Source: an uncultured Prevotella sp. (GTDB lineage Bacteria; Bacteroidota; Bacteroidia; Bacteroidales; Bacteroidaceae). Taken from it: 64,000 nt of DNA. The translations under genes were made by a program, and so were the position numbers. How positions within the stretch are numbered: the first letter of the stretch is position 1; each line of letters begins with the position of its first letter. Shown piece by piece: positions 15,436 to 23,439 of this stretch. The DNA lies in assembly GCA_902800365.1 (NCBI GenBank), contig CADCEF010000017.1:1-64000 (forward strand), written 5' to 3'. The notes under the pieces are model-generated. The model saw only the letters and a list, made by a program, of their open reading frames with translations, ran no database searches and was not told where the DNA came from.

Positions 15436-15465
15436 GCAAAGGTACGGCGTTATTTTGAACCAAAC
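15436..15465 (-). promoter_or_regulatory. Promoter of the small secreted protein gene
   Basis: On the minus strand TACCTTTGC (15436-15444) is preceded by TTTGG about 19 bp upstream. The leader is about 95 nt. The rest of 15466-15600 shows only A/T-rich sequence. Confidence 0.65.
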
Positions 15466-15621
15466 AAGACTTTTTGAAGAATTGTGTGCGAACACAATAC
15501 TTTTATTGATGCATATCAAACCAATTGACACACATCAACCATAGTGTGCAATTTTAAGCCGTAAATAACGAAAATAGAGCATTTTTTTGGAGAAAAAGAA
15601 AATTATGAGTAACTTTGCAGC

Positions 15622-16368
15622 ATGATTCAGTATAATACCATAGATAAAATAACAGCCTTTTCGACAGAGCGTGGATGCTTTGACCCTACCCTGCCCTACG
15701 ATGGTTTCAACATTACGTATTATACTGACGACGACCCTAAGCACATTTCTACATGCAGAAAGATACTGAGCATGATGCTGGAGATAAACGACGACCACCT
15801 GATACTGCCACGACAGGTGCACGGCACAGAGATAGCTGAAGTGACTGAGCAGAACATGGGCGACAAGTTTGATGGCATTGATGCGCTGATAACAAAGCTG
15901 CCACGTACATGCATTGGAGTATCGACTGCCGACTGCGTGCCTATACTTTTATATGACGCACACGTGCGCGCGATAGCAGCAGCACACGCCGGATGGCGAG
16001 GCACTGTGGCACGTATAGGCAGCAAGACCATAGAGGCTATGCAGCAGAGATACGGATCGCGTGCAGAAGACCTGAAGGTAATCATCGGTCCGAGCATCGG
16101 CCCTGACTCTTTTGAGGTTGGCGACGAGGTGTACGACGCATTCTGCGAGGCAGGCTTCGAGATGGACAAGATTGCATTTAAGCGTAATGGCAAGTGGCAC
16201 ATAGACCTGTGGCAGGCTAATGCGATAGACATGCAGCGACTGGGTGTGGCTAAGGAAAACATCGAGATATCTGGCATCTGCACCTTTAAGCAGCACAAAG
16301 ATTTCTTCTCAGCAAGACGCCTCGGAATAAAAAGTGGTAGAATTTATACGGGAATTATGATAAAATGA
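15622..16368 (+). CDS. pgeF: Peptidoglycan editing factor PgeF (laccase-domain protein)
   Basis: This 248-residue member of the YfiH/DUF152 family carries the conserved RQVHGTEI, TADCVPI and AAHAGWRGT motifs, whose His and Cys form the zinc site. The family enzyme removes wrongly incorporated L-Ser from UDP-MurNAc precursors; relatives show purine nucleoside phosphorylase or polyphenol oxidase activity. It is soluble and cytoplasmic. The ATG at 15622 comes only four bases after TAACTTTGC, so the transcript may be nearly leaderless. It is the first gene before the threonine operon but has a separate promoter. Confidence 0.92.
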   Translation: MIQYNTIDKITAFSTERGCFDPTLPYDGFNITYYTDDDPKHISTCRKILSMMLEINDDHLILPRQVHGTEIAEVTEQNMGDKFDGIDALITKLPRTCIGVSTADCVPILLYDAHVRAIAAAHAGWRGTVARIGSKTIEAMQQRYGSRAEDLKVIIGPSIGPDSFEVGDEVYDAFCEAGFEMDKIAFKRNGKWHIDLWQANAIDMQRLGVAKENIEISGICTFKQHKDFFSARRLGIKSGRIYTGIMIK

Positions 16369-16397
16369 AAGTAAATAACCAAAAAATCTTTCAGATA

Positions 16398-16430
16398 TTT
16401 GGTTGTTTGCTTAAAAACACTTACCTTTGC
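16398..16430 (+). promoter_or_regulatory. Promoter of the threonine operon
   Basis: TTTGG (16398-16402) and TACCTTTGC (16422-16430) are 19 bp apart. The 60-nt leader contains a stem cttgtttaag / cttaggcaag (16453-16462 with 16470-16479) just before the start codon. Confidence 0.7.
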
Positions 16431-16496
16431 AGCGCCAGTGGATGAAGCCCTGCTTGTTTAAGGGTACCGCTTAGGCAAGATAAATTGCATAGGAAT

Positions 16497-18929
16497 ATGA
16501 AAGTATTGAAATTCGGCGGAACGTCCGTAGGTTCCGTAAAAAGCATTCTTAGCTTGAAAAAAATCGTTGAGGCAGAGGCTCGGACGCAACCTGTCGTAGT
16601 AGTAGTAAGCGCACTGGGCGGTATCACGGACAAACTGATATCTACCTCACAAATGGCCCTAAAGGGTGATGACAAGTGGCGCGAGGAATTCGACGCAATG
16701 GTGACAAGGCATCACCAGATGATAGACACCATCATCACCGATGACAAAAAGCGCGTAGACTTATTCAATAAAGTGGATCAGCTGTTCGACCAGTTGAAGA
16801 GCATTTATTATGGCGTATATCTGATTCACGACCTCTCAAAGAAAACAGAAGATACTATAGTTAGTTACGGTGAGCGACTCTCGTCGAACATCGTAGCCAC
16901 AATGATAAAAGGCGGCAAGCGAATGAACAGCCGCGACTTTATCCGTACTGAGAAGAAGAACGGCAAGCATCGCCTGGCTGCAGAGCTTACTAACGCTCTG
17001 GTTCGCGAGGCTTTCAAAGACATGCCCGATGTGGCTGTGGTGCCTGGATTCATCAGTCGCGATAAAGATACTGGCGAGACAACAAACCTGGGACGAGGCG
17101 GTAGCGACTATACTGCAGCCATCATTGCTGCTGCGCTGGATGCCGAGGTGCTGGAGATATGGACCGACGTTGACGGATTTATGACTGCCGATCCACGTGT
17201 GATCAAGACGGCCTACACCATCAACGAGCTGAGTTACATAGAGGCTATGGAGCTGTGTAACTTCGGTGCCAAGGTCATCTACCCGCCTACCATCTATCCC
17301 GTTTGCGTAAAAAACATCCCCATCAAGGTTAAAAATACCTTCAATCCCGAACATCCGGGAACACTGATCAAGGATCATATTGAGAACGACAAGAAACCTA
17401 TCAAGGGTATCTCGAGCATTAAGGGTACCACGCTCATCACCGTTACCGGACTCTCGATGGTGGGTGTGATTGGTGTGAACCGACGCATCTTTACCACACT
17501 GGCCAACAAGGGCATCAGCGTGTTCATGGTGTCGCAGGCTTCATCAGAGAACTCTACATCTATCGGTGTGCGCGATGAGGATGCTGCCGACGCTGTAGAG
17601 GTGCTGAACGCCGAGTTTGCCAAGGAGATTGAAGAGGGAGCTATGTTCCCAATGCATGCAGAGAGCGGACTGGCCACAATAGCTATCGTGGGCGAGAACA
17701 TGAAGCACACTCCTGGTATCGCAGGAAAGCTGTTCGGAACACTGGGACGCTCAGGTATCAGCGTGATAGCATGTGCTCAGGGAGCTTCGGAGACTAACAT
17801 ATCGTTTGTAGTAGACGGTAAGTTCCTGCGCAAATCGCTGAACGTGCTGCACGACTCGTTCTTCCTCTCAGAATACAAGGTGCTCAACCTGTTTATCTGC
17901 GGTGTTGGAACCGTGGGTGGCAAGCTGATAGAACAGATTCGCAGTCAGTACGAGACGCTGATGCAGCGCAACGGACTGAAGCTGAACGTGGTAGGTATCG
18001 CCTCGTCGAAGGCGGGTATCTACGATCGCGACGGCATCGACCTGGAGAACTATCGTGAGTTGCTGAAAGCGCCTGAGGCTCAGGGAAAGAGCCTGCGCGA
18101 CGAGGTGCTGGGAATGAACATTTTTAACTCTGTGTTTGTTGACTGTACAGCCAGCAAGGACATAGCTTCGCTGTATCAGACATTCCTGGAGCACAACATT
18201 AGCGTGATTGCTGCCAACAAGATTGCGGCATCGAGCGATTACGAGAACTACATGAAACTGAAGAAGACCGCACGCAACCGTGGTGTGTGGTTCCGTTATG
18301 AGACTAACGTAGGTGCCGGACTGCCTATCATCGGCACCATCAACGACCTTAGGAACTCGGGCGATAAGATCCTGAAAATCGAGGCTGTGCTGAGTGGTAC
18401 ACTGAACTTCATCTTCAACGAGATAGCTGCTGATGTTCCATTCAGCGAGACTGTTCGTCGTGCTAAGGAGCAGGGCTACAGCGAGCCGGATCCACGTATC
18501 GACCTGAGTGGAACGGATGTAGTCCGCAAGCTGGTTATCCTTACTCGTGAGGCTGGCTATCAGGTAGAACAGGCTGACGTAGAGAAGCATCTGTTTGTGC
18601 CTAATGAGTACTTCGAGGGCTCAGTAGATGACTTCTGGAAGAAGCTGCCTGAGCTGGATGCTGACTTTGAGGCACGCCGCAAGAAGCTGGAGGCCGACGG
18701 TAAGCGTTGGCGCTTTGTGGCTACGATGGAGGATGGTAAGACGAATGTGGCACTGAAGGAGGTTGACGACAATCATCCATTCTATCGCCTGGAGGGCTCG
18801 AACAACATCGTGCTGCTAACCACAGAGCGATATAAGGAATACCCGATGCTCATTCAAGGCTACGGCGCAGGAGCATCAGTTACCGCCGCAGGCGTATTTG
18901 CAAATATAATGAGTATCGCGAATATTTAA
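16497..18929 (+). CDS. thrA: Bifunctional aspartate kinase / homoserine dehydrogenase
   Basis: This is an 810-residue protein. The first ~460 residues are an aspartate kinase (MKVLKFGGTSVGS, TNLGRGGSDYTA) with ACT regulatory domains. From about 465 comes homoserine dehydrogenase (FICGVGTVGGKLIEQI NAD(P) loop, and GAGLPIIGTINDLRNSGDKI). It catalyses the first and third steps from aspartate toward threonine and methionine, and the ACT domains normally give threonine feedback. It is followed by the ApgM-type gene and thrC. The start at 16497 gives the exact kinase N-terminus; an upstream in-frame TTG at 16485 is rejected. Confidence 0.96.
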   Translation: MKVLKFGGTSVGSVKSILSLKKIVEAEARTQPVVVVVSALGGITDKLISTSQMALKGDDKWREEFDAMVTRHHQMIDTIITDDKKRVDLFNKVDQLFDQLKSIYYGVYLIHDLSKKTEDTIVSYGERLSSNIVATMIKGGKRMNSRDFIRTEKKNGKHRLAAELTNALVREAFKDMPDVAVVPGFISRDKDTGETTNLGRGGSDYTAAIIAAALDAEVLEIWTDVDGFMTADPRVIKTAYTINELSYIEAMELCNFGAKVIYPPTIYPVCVKNIPIKVKNTFNPEHPGTLIKDHIENDKKPIKGISSIKGTTLITVTGLSMVGVIGVNRRIFTTLANKGISVFMVSQASSENSTSIGVRDEDAADAVEVLNAEFAKEIEEGAMFPMHAESGLATIAIVGENMKHTPGIAGKLFGTLGRSGISVIACAQGASETNISFVVDGKFLRKSLNVLHDSFFLSEYKVLNLFICGVGTVGGKLIEQIRSQYETLMQRNGLKLNVVGIASSKAGIYDRDGIDLENYRELLKAPEAQGKSLRDEVLGMNIFNSVFVDCTASKDIASLYQTFLEHNISVIAANKIAASSDYENYMKLKKTARNRGVWFRYETNVGAGLPIIGTINDLRNSGDKILKIEAVLSGTLNFIFNEIAADVPFSETVRRAKEQGYSEPDPRIDLSGTDVVRKLVILTREAGYQVEQADVEKHLFVPNEYFEGSVDDFWKKLPELDADFEARRKKLEADGKRWRFVATMEDGKTNVALKEVDDNHPFYRLEGSNNIVLLTTERYKEYPMLIQGYGAGASVTAAGVFANIMSIANI

Positions 18930-18940
18930 AAGTTAGGCCT

Positions 18941-18965
18941 ACGGATTATACGGATTTTACGGATT
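18941..18965 (+). repeat. ACGGATT triple repeat before ApgM-type gene
   Basis: Three copies of acggatt at a nine-base period sit in the 42-bp gap between thrA and the next gene. Similar ggact/acagg strings occur at 27707-27777. Confidence 0.7.
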
Positions 18966-18971
18966 AATATT

Positions 18972-20318
18972 ATGAAACATATAATTATTTTGGGAGATGG
19001 AATGGCTGACCTGCCTGTTGAGAGACTTGGAGGGAAGACATTACTACAATATGCATCGAAGCCGATGATGGACAGGCTGGCTAAGGAGGGACGCTGCGGA
19101 CGACTGATTACTGTGCCCGAGGGATTTCCTCCTGGAAGCGAGGTGGCTAACACAGCTATCCTGGGATACGACCTGAATAAGGTTTATGAGGGTCGCGGAC
19201 CACTTGAGGCTGCATCTATCGGCTACGAAATGGCTGACGATGATCTGGCTTTGCGCTGTAACATCATCAACCTGCAAGACGGAAAGATAATCACTCACAA
19301 CGGCGGAAATCTGGAAACAGAGGATGCACGAGTGCTGATAGAATATCTGAACGAGACTCTGGCAAAGCCAATAAACGAGCGAGAAGGTTGCGAGCGTGTG
19401 AAATTCATCACTGGCATACAGTACCGCCATCTGCTGGTTATCAAGGGTGGCAACAAGTACATAACTTGCGCCCCACCCCATGACCATCCTAATGAGGAGT
19501 GGAAACCCCTGCTGGTAAAGCCTGATGAAACTGCCTCTACTTGTCATCTCGAGCGCGCTCGAGCTCTGCTCGCTTGCTACCGAAGGGACGCAAGAAGTCG
19601 AGAGATCTCATCCCTTACTGCTGCTGAGACGGCAGACCTACTGAATGAGATGATTCTCAAGTCGCAGGAACTGCTGGAAAAGCACCCGTTCAATATAGAG
19701 CGTGCTAAGCGTGGAGAGCGTCAGGCTAACAGCATATGGCCTTGGAGCGGTGGCTATCGCCCATCGATGGAGACGCTGATGCAACAGTATCCTGAGATAA
19801 AGTCAGGAACGGTTATATCAGCCGTTGACCTGATTCGTGGCATCGGTCACTACGCAGGACTGAAGATTGTAGAGGTGGAAGGTGCTACAGGTCTGGCCGA
19901 CACCAACTACGAGGGTAAGGCTCAGGCTGCAATAGAGGCGCTGGAGAACGACGACTTTGTGTTTGTTCACGTAGAAGCAAGCGACGAAGCTGGACACGAT
20001 GGCGACCTGGAGCTGAAGCTTAAAACCATCGAGTATCTAGACCAGAGACTCATAAAACCAATCTACGAACACATCATGCAGATGGACGAGCCGGTGGCAC
20101 TGGCCGTACTGCCCGACCACCTTACTCCAGTAGAGATGCGAATACACGTGGGACAGCCCGTACCGTTCCTTATCTGGCATCGCGGAATAGTTGCAGACGA
20201 GGTAGAACAATACGACGAAGTAAGCTGCGTATCAGGCAGTTACGGAGTTTTAAAACTTCAAGAATTCATGCATGAATTCATGAAGCTTCAACCAGCCAAT
20301 GTAAAAATTATAAAATGA
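18972..20318 (+). CDS. ApgM-type protein, proposed homoserine kinase, with repeat insertion
   Basis: This 448-residue alkaline-phosphatase-superfamily protein opens MKHIIILGDGMAD (metal-binding Asp), has GYDLNKVYEGRGPLEAAS, and carries metal-binding HVEASDEAGHDGD and LPDHLTP near the end. In Bacteroidetes this branch of cofactor-independent phosphoglycerate mutase lies between thrA and thrC and is annotated as a proposed homoserine kinase (TIGR02535) because no ThrB is present, so here it likely phosphorylates homoserine. Residues about 191-213 (from STCHLERARAL to SREISS) are the in-frame translation of the dispersed repeat at 19541-19611. The family is near 400 residues, so the protein is longer than usual by about that insertion. 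Whether the insertion is tolerated is unknown, but the frame and all metal motifs are intact. Confidence 0.88.
   Translation: MKHIIILGDGMADLPVERLGGKTLLQYASKPMMDRLAKEGRCGRLITVPEGFPPGSEVANTAILGYDLNKVYEGRGPLEAASIGYEMADDDLALRCNIINLQDGKIITHNGGNLETEDARVLIEYLNETLAKPINEREGCERVKFITGIQYRHLLVIKGGNKYITCAPPHDHPNEEWKPLLVKPDETASTCHLERARALLACYRRDARSREISSLTAAETADLLNEMILKSQELLEKHPFNIERAKRGERQANSIWPWSGGYRPSMETLMQQYPEIKSGTVISAVDLIRGIGHYAGLKIVEVEGATGLADTNYEGKAQAAIEALENDDFVFVHVEASDEAGHDGDLELKLKTIEYLDQRLIKPIYEHIMQMDEPVALAVLPDHLTPVEMRIHVGQPVPFLIWHRGIVADEVEQYDEVSCVSGSYGVLKLQEFMHEFMKLQPANVKIIK
19541..19611. repeat. Dispersed repeat, copy R6 inside a coding region
   Basis: ttgtcatctcgagcgcgctc at the front and cgagagatctcat at the rear are the repeat family's modules. 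Roughly 70 bp fall inside the ApgM-type gene and keep its frame. Confidence 0.8.
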
Positions 20319-20339
20319 TAAAATGTAAAAATTATAATT

Positions 20340-21644
20340 ATGAACTACTATAGTACGAATAATCAAGCCCCTATTGCCGACCTGCACAAAGCAGTAGTTA
20401 AGGGACTGGCAGAAGATCGCGGACTGTATATGCCCGAGAAGATTAACAAGCTGCCTAAAGAGTTTTTCGATAACATCGAGAAGATGAGCTTTCAGGAGAT
20501 TGCCTACACAGTGGCAAGCGCATTCTTTGGTGAGGATGTTGATCCTGACGCTCTGCACGATATAGTTTACGACACACTGCAGTTCGACTGTCCTGTGGTG
20601 AACGTAAAGGATAACATCTACACACTTGAGCTGTTTCATGGTCCTACCCTCGCATTCAAGGACGTAGGCGCACGCTTTATGGCCCGATTGCTGCAGTACT
20701 TTATCAAGCAGGAGAACAACCATAAGGAGGTGAACGTTCTGGTGGCTACATCAGGCGATACAGGTTCGGCTGTGGCTAACGGATTCCTTGGTGTTGACGG
20801 CATCCACGTATATGTGCTCTATCCTAAGGGAAAGGTTTCGCCAATTCAGGAGTGCCAGTTCACTACTCTTGGCAAGAACATCACAGCTATCGAGGTAGAC
20901 GGAGTGTTCGACGACTGTCAGGCTCTGGTAAAGAACGCCTTTATGGACGCAGAGCTTAACGAGCACATGAAGCTTACATCAGCCAACAGTATCAACGTAG
21001 CCCGCTTCCTGCCTCAGGCATTCTATTACTTTAATGCGTATGCACGCATGAAAGAACAAGGTAAGGCTGATAATCTGGTGATGTGTGTGCCTTCAGGTAA
21101 CTTCGGAAACATCTGTGCTGCACTGTTCGGACACGAGATGGGACTGCCTATCAAGCGATTCATCGCTGCCAACAACGCCAACGATATCTTCTACAACTAT
21201 CTGCAGACAGGCAAGTACGAGCCTAAGCCATCAAAGCAGACTCTGGCAAATGCAATGGACGTAGGCGATCCTTCGAACTTTGCACGTATCTACGACCTCT
21301 ACGGCAAGAGTCACGCAAAGATTACATCGCTCATCAGCGGTGCAACATACAGCGACGAGCAGATAAAGGCTACTATGCGCGAGTGCCACAAGGATTCTGG
21401 TTATATCCTCGATCCTCACGGAGCATGCGGATATCAGGCTCTGAAGGATGGACTGCAGGCTGGCGAGGTTGGAGTGTTCTGCGAGACAGCTCACCCTGCT
21501 AAGTTCAAGGAGAAGGTAGACGATATTCTGGGCATAGATGTGGCCATCCCAGAGCGCCTGGCAGCCTTCATGCGCGGCGAAAAGCAAAGCGTCGCCATGA
21601 CCAAGAACTTCGCCGATTTCAAAGCGTATTTGATGAAAAGGTGA
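20340..21644 (+). CDS. thrC: Threonine synthase
   Basis: This 434-residue PLP enzyme turns O-phosphohomoserine into threonine. LAFKDVGARFM carries the PLP lysine, ATSGDTGSAVA the phosphate loop, and YYSTNNQAP is the family's N-terminal start. It is the last gene of the thrA operon, 21 bp past the ApgM-type gene, which fits the idea that that gene supplies phosphohomoserine. A dispersed repeat follows the stop codon. Confidence 0.96.
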   Translation: MNYYSTNNQAPIADLHKAVVKGLAEDRGLYMPEKINKLPKEFFDNIEKMSFQEIAYTVASAFFGEDVDPDALHDIVYDTLQFDCPVVNVKDNIYTLELFHGPTLAFKDVGARFMARLLQYFIKQENNHKEVNVLVATSGDTGSAVANGFLGVDGIHVYVLYPKGKVSPIQECQFTTLGKNITAIEVDGVFDDCQALVKNAFMDAELNEHMKLTSANSINVARFLPQAFYYFNAYARMKEQGKADNLVMCVPSGNFGNICAALFGHEMGLPIKRFIAANNANDIFYNYLQTGKYEPKPSKQTLANAMDVGDPSNFARIYDLYGKSHAKITSLISGATYSDEQIKATMRECHKDSGYILDPHGACGYQALKDGLQAGEVGVFCETAHPAKFKEKVDDILGIDVAIPERLAAFMRGEKQSVAMTKNFADFKAYLMKR

Positions 21645-21659
21645 GCCTTCCCCCTCCTT

Positions 21660-21787
21660 TGTCATCCGAGCGTTCCCCCTTCTTTGTCATCTCGACCAAG
21701 CGTTAGCGCGTGGAGAGATCTCATGAATGCGCCCTTAGGCGCAAGCGGCAGAGCCGCAAAGATTCCTCGACTACGCTCGGAATGACA
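21660..21787. repeat. Dispersed repeat, standard copy R7
   Basis: It starts TGTCATCCGAGCG, contains ttgtcatctcgaccaagcg, gagagatctcatgaatgcg and gcgcccttaggcgcaagcgg, and ends CTACGCTCGGAATGACA. It separates the threonine operon from the convergent YihY gene. Confidence 0.85.
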
Positions 21788-21823
21788 AGGGGGGAATGTA
21801 AACTCCGTAGGCAAAACAATAAA

Positions 21824-22747
21824 TCAAAGCGAATCGAGGCGGTCAGAGTATAATTCTCTGGCCGCTTCGTTTGTTTCATCCTCAGTCATATCAACCAATG
21901 GATGCATGTTGATATCATCGAGATTGATACCAAAACGATTCATATTCTGATTGGTAAACGTGAGCTGAGCACCAAACAAACAAATGGTCCACGATATCTG
22001 CAGCCACAGCATAAACAAAGGCAGAGCGGCAAACGAACCGTAGATGGCGTTGTAGCCCGTAACCCAAATCTGAGAGTGGATATAAAACAACTGCAGCAGT
22101 TGCATGGCAATACCCGAAAGGATGCCAGGAACAATCGCACTCTTAAGCTTTACATCGGTATTGGGCATGTAGACATACAACCAGATGAAAAGCAGCGAGA
22201 GCAGCAGATAAGGCGAGAAATCGAGAAACAGGCGCATGGCAGGGCCCAGAAGCATAATACCACTCATCTTATGAGCGATGGTGGCCATGAAGATAGAAAG
22301 ACCCATAGACACAACGATGATGATAGGTACGACGAAGAACATGGCCATATAGTTGGTGAGCGAGCGCATGATGGGGCGCGCATTGCTAACCTGCCATATC
22401 TCGTTGAACGTCTCCTCGATGTTGTTTACCAGCATAAGCACAGTGTAGAGCATGAACAACAAGCCCACGCCAAGGAAGATGCCACTCTGGGTGTGAATAA
22501 GATAGCTGTTGACGAAGCCTGCCAGCACATCGGCCACCTGAGGCTGAGATGATAGCGCATCGCGAAACCATATCTCGATATACTTATTATATCCGAATCC
22601 GCGAGCTATGGCAAAGATAACGGCCAATACAGGCACCATAGCAAGCAAAGTGGAATAGGTTAGCGCAGAGGCCTGAGTCATCACTCGCTTTGTGGTAAAA
22701 AAGCGAATGGTAAGGAACAGGATGCGATATATCTCTTTAAACTTCAT
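21824..22747 (-). CDS. YihY/BrkB-family inner membrane protein
   Basis: This 307-residue protein has about six hydrophobic segments. ASALTYSTLLAMVPVLAVIF near residue 25 is the family hallmark (the A-L-x-Y-x-T/S-L/F-x-x-x-P-x-x pattern) and FNEIWQV is another conserved point. The family was once called ribonuclease BN by mistake; its real role is unclear, possibly transport. The start at 22747 directly follows the RNase P RNA on the same strand, so the two could be transcribed together. The longer frame into the RNA gene is rejected. Confidence 0.88.
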   Translation of the reverse strand: MKFKEIYRILFLTIRFFTTKRVMTQASALTYSTLLAMVPVLAVIFAIARGFGYNKYIEIWFRDALSSQPQVADVLAGFVNSYLIHTQSGIFLGVGLLFMLYTVLMLVNNIEETFNEIWQVSNARPIMRSLTNYMAMFFVVPIIIVVSMGLSIFMATIAHKMSGIMLLGPAMRLFLDFSPYLLLSLLFIWLYVYMPNTDVKLKSAIVPGILSGIAMQLLQLFYIHSQIWVTGYNAIYGSFAALPLFMLWLQISWTICLFGAQLTFTNQNMNRFGINLDDINMHPLVDMTEDETNEAARELYSDRLDSL

Positions 22748-22759
22748 ATTCGATAAAAA

Positions 22760-23158
22760 AAGCACTGCACCTATAAGCCGGGTTCTGTACCGTGCAAGCA
22801 CGGCGTCTGTCATTTATCTAGTCCACAAGTCACCTCATGGCTCAAGCGTTCTACCCTCCACCGTATTACTCGGGCGGGCAACCCTCAGACGATGGTATAC
22901 ATGAACTTGCAGCCTCCAGTCGGCACAGCCCAACGATCACCCGTTGGCTGGTGGTCTCTTACACCACCTTCTCACCCTTACCCCCTGATTAATCAGTTCT
23001 TTGACTTACGTCAAAGCGCGGGGCGGTTGTTTTCTTCTGCCGGCACCTACTGTCACCAATAGCTTCTACTTTCGGAAGTGGAGTGCCCTATGCTGCCCGG
23101 ACTTTCCTCTCGCGCGACCTTTCAGAAGCGCCAGCGACAAACCGTTGCAGTGCGTTTT
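22760..23158 (-). ncRNA. rnpB: RNase P RNA (class A)
   Basis: Read on the minus strand, the RNA has GAGGAAAGTCCGGGC near its 5' end and the 3' segment acccggcttat, the universal core of bacterial RNase P RNA. GCACTGCA near the 5' end pairs with TGCAGTGC at the 3' end as helix P1. The 3' end runs into a T-run (TTTTTTTATC) just before the YihY gene. It cleaves the 5' leaders of tRNA precursors. The ends are estimated from helix P1 and the promoter. Confidence 0.95.
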
Positions 23159-23163
23159 CTGCG

Positions 23164-23172
23164 TGCAAAGTT
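23164..23172 (-). promoter_or_regulatory. -7 element of rnpB
   Basis: TAACTTTGC on the minus strand sits about 7 bp before the estimated 5' end of the RNase P RNA. The stretch 23173-23350 shows only A/T-rich spacer. Confidence 0.65.
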
Positions 23173-23354
23173 ACAAATAAAATTCATAAATCAAGAATAT
23201 TATCAACAAAACTATTGCTATAATTGCAAATATGCAACTAAAATCATAATAAAAACTTAAATTTGTCAGTAATTTAAGATTTTAAGTGTTAATCGCAAAT
23301 GCGCGTTAAGCATTGGGGGATAAGTGTTAAAATGGGACAAAAGTTAGCGACAAA

Positions 23355-23388
23355 TTGTCAGTATTTCAAATAATGCACTTATTTTTGC
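23355..23388 (+). promoter_or_regulatory. Promoter of the HtrA-type protease gene
   Basis: TTGTC (23355-23359) and TATTTTTGC (23380-23388), about 22 bp apart, lie 52 bp before the ATG. Confidence 0.55.
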
Positions 23389-23439
23389 ACCATCAAAACA
23401 TGAAAGGAAACAGGATTGTAGAATTTAAAACTTAAAAAA

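Noticed and set aside
21902..22552. 216-residue plus-strand frame opposite YihY
   Set aside because: It is His/Arg/Gln rich, the usual look of the reverse of a membrane protein gene.
22692..23260. Small open frames across the RNase P RNA
   Set aside because: The region is a structural RNA with clear conserved core.
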